From positions 1 through 33,704 of the IMG/VR virus record IMGVR_UViG_3300012363_000014: 33,704 nucleotides of DNA. One strand, 5' to 3'. Every line of letters starts with the position of its first letter. The first letter of the stretch is position 1. Source of the stretch: a virus. The notes under the pieces are model-generated. The model was not told the DNA's origin. It ran no database searches and saw only the letters and a program-made list of their open reading frames with translations. This document shows positions 28,571-33,704 of the stretch, piece after piece. Made by a program: the position numbers and the translations under genes.

Positions 28571-29545
28571 ATGGCCATACGTTACGAGATCACGGATGCG
28601 GAGCCGCTGGATCTGTTCCTCGGTGTCTGCAAGCGGTGCAAGCGACCGCTACGTGAGACGGACACGAAGTTCCCGAAGAGTCCGTGGGCCGACAAGCACT
28701 TCAGCACCTGCCCCGAGTGCCAGCGCCAGGTCGAGATGGAGCGCGTGTACGGCATCGAGGTCGGTATGAACTGCGATGACCGGTGCATGGGTGCTACCGG
28801 AGTGCACTGCGAGTGCGCATGCGGCGGCGTCAACCACGGCGGTATCTGGTCGGAGCGCGAGGAGGTGTTCGCAACGGCACTCAAGGCGTACAGGGAAACG
28901 GCGTCCAAGCGGGAAGTGAACTCCGATGCCCGCAAGGCGGCCACGATGGACAAGAAGCGCGCCGAGTTCAAGCAGTGGTGCAACGCGGAAGGTAACCGCG
29001 AGCTTGTCCGTTACCTCGCTGGGTACCGGGACCGGATGCGGGACGAGACCGAGGCGTACCCGAACCCGTTCCTCACCTCGCTGGCTGAGTGGCTGACCGA
29101 ACACAAGCCGCTGACCGAGAACCAGGTCGAGGCCGGAAAGCGTACGATGAACCGTCGCTTGAATGTGGCGCAGCGTCAGCCGAAGTCAGCCTCGAATGGT
29201 CTCAGCACCGAAGGTGTCACGCTGGGTGTCTTCAAGTACCGTGGCGAGGTCTTCGTGTGCAAGCCGAACAAGCAGGGCACCCGGAGCTACGCCAACCGCG
29301 TCGTCAAGTGCACGCCACGAGTTACGAAGGCCGGAACCACGGTCAAGCGCGAGCTCGAGTACGCACCCGGAGTGCTGACCAAGCTCACCGAGGACGACCG
29401 TATGCCTGAGGTCGAAGTGGCCGAGTTTATGATCGAGTACGGTCGCTGCTTCTGTGGCCGTGGGCTCAAGCGCGAGAAGAGCGTCCGCGGCATGGTCGGT
29501 CCCGTGTGCGCGAAGAAGTTCGGCCTCAAGTACGGAGGCGAATAA
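28571..29545 (+). CDS. DUF6011-like protein with N-terminal zinc sites
   Basis: 324 residues from ATG 28571, with GGAGGTG about 12 nt upstream. The N-terminal part has CKRCKRP and CPECQRQ, then CDDRCMGATGVHCECACGGV followed by NHGG, a pattern seen in many phage proteins. The middle is helical. The C-terminal part has VFKYRGEVFVCKPNKQGT and ends FCGRGLKREKS, then GMVGPVCAKKFG, the typical DUF6011 cysteine tail. Such proteins are widespread in actinophages; no activity is established to my knowledge. Nucleic-acid binding is plausible. Confidence 0.75.
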   Translation: MAIRYEITDAEPLDLFLGVCKRCKRPLRETDTKFPKSPWADKHFSTCPECQRQVEMERVYGIEVGMNCDDRCMGATGVHCECACGGVNHGGIWSEREEVFATALKAYRETASKREVNSDARKAATMDKKRAEFKQWCNAEGNRELVRYLAGYRDRMRDETEAYPNPFLTSLAEWLTEHKPLTENQVEAGKRTMNRRLNVAQRQPKSASNGLSTEGVTLGVFKYRGEVFVCKPNKQGTRSYANRVVKCTPRVTKAGTTVKRELEYAPGVLTKLTEDDRMPEVEVAEFMIEYGRCFCGRGLKREKSVRGMVGPVCAKKFGLKYGGE

Positions 29546-29562
29546 CGACGCGACGTAGAATT

Positions 29563-29788
29563 ACCGGAGCTCCGGTGTAGGTGACCGTTAAAAGCTGGAC
29601 CTACACCGGGACCGGCCCGGAGTCCGAACGTTCGGACCACGGACCTAGTGGGGTTCGGGAGAAGATCGTCCGGGAGGTTGAGCGCAATACCAGCCTTGAG
29701 CAGCGTGCTCAGGGATAGCCGGTCTACAGCGAGTAGACCTTGTGTGCCTGGCAAACGGCGCTAGGTCAGTAGTGGGAGTTCGGACTCC
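29563..29788 (+). ncRNA. Candidate structured non-coding RNA
   Basis: This 226-nt stretch has no credible ORF but many strong stems. They are CCGGTGTAGGT/ACCTACACCGG (29572-29582 with 29599-29609, 11 bp), the palindrome GTCCGAACGTTCGGAC (29622-29637), CCTTGAGCA/TGCTCAGGG around GCG (29694-29714), GGTCTAC/GTAGACC around AGCGA (29721-29739) and GGAGT/ACTCC around TCGG (29775-29788). The palindrome ACCGGAGCTCCGGT (29563-29576) offers an alternative pairing. It lies after the DUF6011-like gene and ends 35 nt before the next ATG. It could be a free RNA or a long 5' leader. No tRNA T-arm, CCA end or tmRNA feature is seen. Confidence 0.6.
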
Positions 29789-29823
29789 GGTCAATTCAGG
29801 TGTATCGAGGAGGTGTAAAAGAG

Positions 29824-30075
29824 ATGGGCGCTATTCGAAAAGCGCTATTCGTCGCCACCGTAGGAGCCGTGGCACCGCGTTCGAAGAAGCAGAAGGTTGC
29901 GCTTCAGACGCTGTCTGCGATCCAGGGTAAGAGCGAAGCAACGGTTAGGCGTACCGGAACGCGTCGACAAGCGATCTACGGTACACCACGGAGCGGAACG
30001 ATTCGTGGGACGAAGCCGAAATTCACCGCGGAGGAGCTTGCGTATTGCCGTGCGCATTTTCCCGGAAAGTCGTAA
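29824..30075 (+). CDS. Basic hypothetical protein, 83 aa
   Basis: ATG 29824 follows GAGGAGGTG; an in-frame GTG at 29800 lies upstream of that site. The protein is basic: IRKALFVATVGAVAPRSKKQ, then RTGTRRQAIYGTPRSGTIRG. The end is a helix, AEELAYCRAHFPGK. It follows the structured RNA region, which may control it. No family is recognised. Confidence 0.6.
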   Translation: MGAIRKALFVATVGAVAPRSKKQKVALQTLSAIQGKSEATVRRTGTRRQAIYGTPRSGTIRGTKPKFTAEELAYCRAHFPGKS

Positions 30076-30093
30076 GGTCGATTCCAGTGGAGC

Positions 30094-30123
30094 TTGACAC
30101 CGCATTTGCGGTTATGCTACACT
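30094..30123 (+). promoter_or_regulatory. Promoter (TTGACA-18-TACACT)
   Basis: TTGACA 30094-30099 and TACACT 30118-30123 with an 18-nt spacer. It reads into the acidic protein gene at 30170. Confidence 0.65.
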
Positions 30124-30169
30124 GGGGTTTGCAGATGAAGCACAGCGTATCGAGGAAGGACACGTAGCC

Positions 30170-30880
30170 ATGGCTACAGTTTCGGACCAGCTCCGCGCCA
30201 AGAAGGCCGCGGGCACCACCGCCACGAAGCCGCGGCCAGCGGGCGCGAAGCCCAAGACCAGCGGCACCAAGCCGGAGTCCAAGCCAGCTGAGCCCACCGA
30301 GGCCGAGCTCGCGAAGCAGAAGGCCGATGAGAAGGAAGCCCGGAAGCAGGCCGCGTTCAAGAAGCTCAAGGAGCGCGCCAAGGTCAAGCGGGCCGCTGCG
30401 AACGAAGCCCGGAAGGAGCAGATGACGTCGATCCAGGGCGAGCTCGAGGTCGGGGCGCACATGTTCCTGACCCGCGCCAGCTATTACGGTGTCGAGGTCA
30501 TCATCGAGGGCTTCGATGAGGTCCGTGGCCGGAACCTAGTCAAGGTCCGGGCGCTCAGCACGAAGAAGGGACGCGCTCTCGACGAGGACGCGCAGTACAC
30601 CCGGCAGGTCTCGCCGAAGTTCCTGAGCGAGGAGAGGCCGACCGAGAAGTACGTTCCCCGGCGTGGATCGGCGCAGGCCGAGCCGGAAGCCGAAGAGGAC
30701 GAGGCCGAGCTCGAGGAAGACGACACCGAGTCGGAGGACGAGGCCGAGTCCGGCGATGAGGAGTCCGAGGACGAGTCGGAGGACGGCGACGTCGAGGGCA
30801 CCGAGGACTCCGCTGAGGAGTCCGAGGACGAGTCGGACGATGACGAGGCCGATGAGGACTCGTGGGGCGAGGACGAGTAA
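30170..30880 (+). CDS. Protein with basic N-terminus and long acidic C-terminal tail, 236 aa
   Basis: ATG 30170 has GGAAGGA about 9 nt upstream. Residues 1-80 are Lys/Ala/Pro-rich and helical. A compact central part (about 85-160) contains LEVGAHMFLTRASYYGVEVI and RNLVKVRALSTKKG. From about 170 the tail is almost entirely Glu, Asp and Ser. The layout resembles single-strand-binding or histone-chaperone-like proteins in charge only, not in sequence. A strong terminator follows 21 nt after the stop, so this gene ends its transcription unit and may be highly expressed. Confidence 0.7.
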   Translation: MATVSDQLRAKKAAGTTATKPRPAGAKPKTSGTKPESKPAEPTEAELAKQKADEKEARKQAAFKKLKERAKVKRAAANEARKEQMTSIQGELEVGAHMFLTRASYYGVEVIIEGFDEVRGRNLVKVRALSTKKGRALDEDAQYTRQVSPKFLSEERPTEKYVPRRGSAQAEPEAEEDEAELEEDDTESEDEAESGDEESEDESEDGDVEGTEDSAEESEDESDDDEADEDSWGEDE

Positions 30881-30901
30881 CCCGTCCCAACAACGGCGGA
30901 T

Positions 30902-30930
30902 AAGGCAGGGGGAACGATACCCCCTGCCTT
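30902..30930 (+). terminator. Strong hairpin terminator
   Basis: AAGGCAGGGGG (30902-30912) and CCCCCTGCCTT (30920-30930) are perfect 11-bp complements around a 7-nt loop. A moderately T-rich stretch (TCATCTTTCTT) follows. It lies directly after the acidic protein gene. Confidence 0.8.
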
Positions 30931-30983
30931 CCGTCATCTTTCTTAGTGCGTTCGTCGCTACCGGCCTCGCCCTACTCAGGGCA

Positions 30984-31112
30984 GTGCGTTCAGCGCAGAA
31001 ACTTGGCGTCAATGCATTCTGGCTGAACGTACCCGGCGGCGGAGCGATGTGCCCGACGTGCGGTAAGCTTAACCCCCGACCAGCCGTATGGCTACTGGAG
31101 CATCTACGTTGA
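30984..31112 (+). CDS. Small CxxC protein, 42 aa
   Basis: GTG 30984 begins MRSAQKLGVNAFWLNVPGGG, then AMCPTCGKLNPRP and a short helix. The ribosome site is weak (CAGGG only 3 nt away). The stop overlaps the likely TTG start of the next gene (TTGA), which supports the frame. No promoter was found between the terminator and this gene. Confidence 0.4.
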   Translation: MRSAQKLGVNAFWLNVPGGGAMCPTCGKLNPRPAVWLLEHLR

Positions 31113-31348
31113 GCGCTAAGACAGCGAAAGAGAAGGAAGCGAACAAAGCACGCGGCCACGCCAAGCCGATGACAACGCGTGCGCGCAAGGTCAACTACCT
31201 CCGACAGACCAGCGGCAAGCGAATCCATCTGCTGGGTAGCGAAGGTGGCTATACCGGTCCGCAGCGTCGCCGGGTTCGCCACAAGATGAATCACCACAAA
31301 GCAACCGTCATGCGCCGCAAGATGAAGGAGATCGCCGATGCCGATTAA
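31109..31348 (+). CDS. Very basic small protein, 79 aa, TTG start
   Basis: TTG 31109 follows GGAG by 8-9 nt and overlaps the previous stop; the in-frame ATG 31088 has no ribosome site. The product is rich in Lys, Arg and His (SAKTAKEKEANKARGHAKPM; PQRRRVRHKMNHHKATVMRR). Its net charge suggests binding to nucleic acid. No family is recognised. Confidence 0.55.
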   Translation: MSAKTAKEKEANKARGHAKPMTTRARKVNYLRQTSGKRIHLLGSEGGYTGPQRRRVRHKMNHHKATVMRRKMKEIADAD

Positions 31349-31673
31349 CCATCGCGTCCGTACCGAAGACCAGATCAACGCGATAATTCAGCAGGTGGCC
31401 GGGAAGGAAGCCTCGATCTTCGGCTACCTGGTCCGCCTGATCTCGATCGGGATGCCGAACGGAACCAGCGAATACGGCTGGCACCTCGTCGTCACGATGA
31501 AGAACCCGGAGATCGGGAAGGGAGTTCTGTTCGGTAAGGCGGACCTGCCAGTCCTCGAGATTCCGCATGAGTTCGCCGTTCGAAGCGTCACTGAGATGGT
31601 CGAGGGCCTGCGCGATCTCCGAAAGAAGATCCTCAGCGGCGGCACAACGCAGAACGGAGCCGGATCACAATGA
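31338..31673 (+). CDS. Hypothetical protein, 111 aa
   Basis: ATG 31338 has AAGGAG about 7 nt upstream and overlaps the previous gene. It reads as an alpha-beta protein: EDQINAIIQQVAGKEASIFG, then GWHLVVTMKN and VTEMVEGLRDLRKKIL. No motif is recognised. The next gene overlaps the stop (ATGA). Confidence 0.6.
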   Translation: MPINHRVRTEDQINAIIQQVAGKEASIFGYLVRLISIGMPNGTSEYGWHLVVTMKNPEIGKGVLFGKADLPVLEIPHEFAVRSVTEMVEGLRDLRKKILSGGTTQNGAGSQ

Positions 31674-31927
31674 CCATCTTCACCGGACCTCCGGAGACCA
31701 AGGTCGCGCTCCCCGCCTTCGCCGGGCTGGTCACGTCACTTGTCGCGCAGGTGCTGCAGGAGTACGCACCGGGTATCAAGCCACCGTCAACGACGCTAGT
31801 CGCACTCAGCGTAACCACGATCATCGCAATCGTCGGTTACCTGTCACCGCACACGCACCAGTACCCGGCACCAACCCTCAAGCCGGTACAGCCAGATCGC
31901 ATACCCGGCGCTGTAACGTTCCAGTAA
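31670..31927 (+). CDS. Small membrane protein, possible holin
   Basis: 85 residues from ATG 31670. Two hydrophobic segments can be seen, AFAGLVTSLVAQVL (about 16-29) and TTLVALSVTTIIAIVGYL (about 41-58), with a Pro-rich C-terminal tail. The size and two-pass layout ending in GYLSP resemble small actinophage membrane proteins annotated as holins. No endolysin is visible nearby, so the role is uncertain. Confidence 0.5.
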   Translation: MTIFTGPPETKVALPAFAGLVTSLVAQVLQEYAPGIKPPSTTLVALSVTTIIAIVGYLSPHTHQYPAPTLKPVQPDRIPGAVTFQ

Positions 31928-31982
31928 AGTAGGTGAGGCCATCTAACAAGATTCGTTCCTATTAGGTTCTAGAAAGGCGAAC

Positions 31983-32921
31983 ATGAAGTCACGATTTACG
32001 AAGCTCGCAATTGCGCTCGTTGCAGTTGCCGGTCTTATCGGAGCTGCAGGAACTTCGCTTGCAGCTTCAAGCGTTACTACCACGCCGAAGATCTACTACG
32101 GCTGCGTCAAGACCAGCGGTACGCCAACCCGGGTACTGTGGAACGTTCACACCGTTCCGGTCACCTGCCCGCTCGGCTCGTTCGGCATCCACTGGAACCA
32201 GACCGGCCCGCAGGGACCGCAAGGCATCCAGGGCCTGACCGGAGCGACTGGCCCAGCAGGTCCAACGGGTTCGACCGGACCCAAGGGTGACGCCGGCGCC
32301 ACGGGACCGCAGGGACCACAAGGCGACACCGGAGCGACTGGCCCAACCGGACCACAGGGTCCACCAGGACCGTCCGACCTGAGCGTTATGGCAACGACTT
32401 CGGTCACCAACCGTGACGACAGTGGCGGCAACGGCTTCTGGGCCAAGGACGCATTCGTTCGCACGATCTCGATTACCCGGCACGAGGCATCCGACGTCTC
32501 GCACTGCGGCGGCGGAGTTCCGACCTGCTGGTTCTACAGTGGCACGTTCACTGACAGTGGCACGTTCGAGACCATCACGAACGCTTTCACGCCCAATCAA
32601 GGTCTAGACACGGGAATGCACATTTCCGGAACCGTGGACGGCAACTTCTCCGGCGGTAGTCACATCGAGTTCTACGCCTCCTCAAACGCACCGGACGCCG
32701 GACTGGTCCCGTCAACGGTGAGCGGTGATTCACCGTCAACCGGCACCTGGTACGAGAAGTTCTTCCCCGGCGGCACGTCGTTCTCTGGTCCGGCCAACCT
32801 GATTGACTGGTCGTGGACCTACAACGCACCGAATACCTGCGAGACCTGGGTCGATGCGTTTAACAACAGCGACGGACAGTCGCTCTCTGCTGGTGACATT
32901 ACCGGCGTTAACCACTGCTGA
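31983..32921 (+). CDS. Secreted collagen-like protein
   Basis: 312 residues with a signal peptide (MKSRF, hydrophobic core, cleavage near residue 28). A cysteine-containing region follows, then 19 uninterrupted G-x-y triplets (residues 75-131; repeats such as [18 protein letters not shown]). The C-terminal 180-residue domain is Ser/Thr/Gly/Asp-rich with paired Cys (CGGGVPTC). Collagen-like repeats trimerise into rods; in phages they occur in tail or head fibres, but an export signal points instead to secretion from the infected or lysogenic cell. AGAAAGG precedes ATG 31983. Confidence 0.75.
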   Translation: MKSRFTKLAIALVAVAGLIGAAGTSLAASSVTTTPKIYYGCVKTSGTPTRVLWNVHTVPVTCPLGSFGIHWNQTGPQGPQGIQGLTGATGPAGPTGSTGPKGDAGATGPQGPQGDTGATGPTGPQGPPGPSDLSVMATTSVTNRDDSGGNGFWAKDAFVRTISITRHEASDVSHCGGGVPTCWFYSGTFTDSGTFETITNAFTPNQGLDTGMHISGTVDGNFSGGSHIEFYASSNAPDAGLVPSTVSGDSPSTGTWYEKFFPGGTSFSGPANLIDWSWTYNAPNTCETWVDAFNNSDGQSLSAGDITGVNHC

Positions 32922-32924
32922 CCC

Positions 32925-33704
32925 ATGAAGCCAACGCCGGAGCAAGAGATAGCGATCGAACGCTTCCTGCTTCATACGACCTACGGGTGCTTCGACCCGC
33001 AGGGTGCCGGGAAGACAGCTGTCGCGATCAATGCGATAGCAAGGTCCGATAGCTACCCGGCGCTTATTACCGTTCCGGCGCATTTGGCCGCTCAGTGGCG
33101 CAGCGAGCTTATCGAGTGGGGCGCACCCAGCGAGGAGATTTCCATCTTCACAGCAGCGTCGCGTCCGACCGAGAAACTCGCTGCGCTCACTGGCGAAACC
33201 GCAATCAGCATTGTATCGTACAATACGTGGAATACCTACAGCGAACAGCTACTCGATCCCCGCTGGAGGTCATACACGTTCGACGAATCGCACCGGCTCC
33301 GCAAGGCCAAGGGTGCGACATGGAAAGAGATCTACCGCCTACGAACCAAGACACGCTCAAAGCATCTCACGACGCCGATTTGGTGCCTATCCGGTACACC
33401 GCTGGTGCGGGACGCAGGCGATATCTTTCCGTTCCTGTCGCTGTGCGACCCGGTGCGTTGGCGTTTCAATGCCAGGGCAAAGTTCGTCCGCGACATTTGC
33501 CATACCTTCCAAGGCGAGTACGCAACAATCGTCGGAAAGGTACGTGACCCGCAGGCGTTCCACGCAATGCTTGGACGGTACTCGATTAGGCGTAAGTGGA
33601 ACGAAATTCCGTCGCTGGCTTCGCTGCAGCGTCGCGACATCAAGCTACCAGTTCAGCTGGACCAGCGCACGCTCAATCGACATCGAGCGATCAAGAAGGA
33701 CTGG
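32925..33704 (+). CDS. SNF2/DEAD-like superfamily 2 helicase, truncated at window edge
   Basis: The frame is open from ATG 32925 to the last base (260 residues, no stop). Motifs: PQGAGKTA (Walker A, 25-32), LITVPAHLAAQW (motif Ia region), FDESHRLRK (motif II, DESH at 120-123) and CLSGTPLV (motif III, 154-161), followed by IFPFLSLCDP typical of SNF2-type helicases. The second RecA domain lies beyond the window. Phage members take part in replication or recombination, or remodel host DNA-bound proteins. The start lies 3 nt after the collagen-like stop with no clear ribosome site. Confidence 0.88.
   Translation, partial: MKPTPEQEIAIERFLLHTTYGCFDPQGAGKTAVAINAIARSDSYPALITVPAHLAAQWRSELIEWGAPSEEISIFTAASRPTEKLAALTGETAISIVSYNTWNTYSEQLLDPRWRSYTFDESHRLRKAKGATWKEIYRLRTKTRSKHLTTPIWCLSGTPLVRDAGDIFPFLSLCDPVRWRFNARAKFVRDICHTFQGEYATIVGKVRDPQAFHAMLGRYSIRRKWNEIPSLASLQRRDIKLPVQLDQRTLNRHRAIKKDW

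Noticed and set aside
29287-29754. 155-aa minus-strand ORF over the structured RNA region
   Set aside because: Half of it is antisense to the DUF6011-like gene, and there is no start signal or known motif.
30536-31378. 280-aa minus-strand ORF
   Set aside because: It is antisense to the acidic-tail gene, the strong terminator and three coupled genes. Its Leu/Val/Gly repeats mirror the Glu/Asp codons.
32215-32376. DNA tandem repeats or a CRISPR-like array in the collagen gene
   Set aside because: The periodicity is 9 nt or multiples and follows the G-x-y codons, with no spacer structure.
32067-32600. Minus-strand ORFs opposite the collagen-like repeats
   Set aside because: The G-x-y codon repeats generate open frames on the opposite strand; no ribosome sites are present.

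Overview
The window looks like part of a tailed dsDNA bacteriophage (or prophage) genome of about 60% G+C by eye, most likely from an actinobacterial host. The reasons are the phage packaging and head genes (small and large terminase, Mu gp29-like portal, Mu F-like head protein), the tightly packed small genes with GTGA/ATGA/TGATG overlaps, and small-gene families common in actinophages (a DUF2786-like protein, a DUF6011-like cysteine tail, an NLTPHP-type protein). Frequent GTG/TTG starts and apparently leaderless genes also fit. No tRNA, integrase, CRISPR array or transposase was found. Both edges cut genes: a minus-strand gene at 1-218 and a helicase at 32925-33704.

Bases 1-9440 hold a leftward head/packaging operon. 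In transcription order it runs small terminase, large terminase, portal, a secreted GH16-type glycoside hydrolase, a Mu F-like head protein, a 1028-residue protein with two HExxH metallopeptidase-like domains around three KOW/SH3-like repeats, and a truncated gene. Two genes look like later additions. One is an HNH endonuclease on the opposite strand between the terminase genes. The other is the GH16 gene, bracketed by a 23-bp direct repeat that duplicates the gene junction and its ribosome binding site.

From 9484 to 15517 a rightward run holds many small genes plus a Cas4/RecB-like Fe-S nuclease, a MazG-like pyrophosphohydrolase, a secreted cysteine protein, a small membrane protein and an NlpC/P60-like protein. 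It meets a lone leftward gene (15589-15813) at a pair of parS-like 16-bp palindromes.

The region 15.9-19.7 kb appears to be the replication block: a Prim-Pol primase behind a structured leader with a probable CTG start, an SF3/D5-like helicase, and an AT-rich stretch with five copies of a 9-bp iteron. Two diverged copies of a roughly 190-230-nt element lie in opposite orientations on either side of this block. They share collinear boxes and stems with apparent compensatory base changes. This is the strongest candidate here for something undescribed.

From 19.7 to 33.7 kb lie about 35 small rightward genes, many with zinc-ribbon cysteines, grouped behind recurring TTGACA-17-TAtacT promoters. 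They include a SLOG-type protein, a DUF6011-like protein, a probable small membrane protein and a secreted collagen-like protein; the series ends with an SNF2/DEAD-like helicase. A stem-rich 226-nt non-coding stretch at 29563-29788 looks like a structured RNA. All functions are read from motifs by eye and no database search was run.
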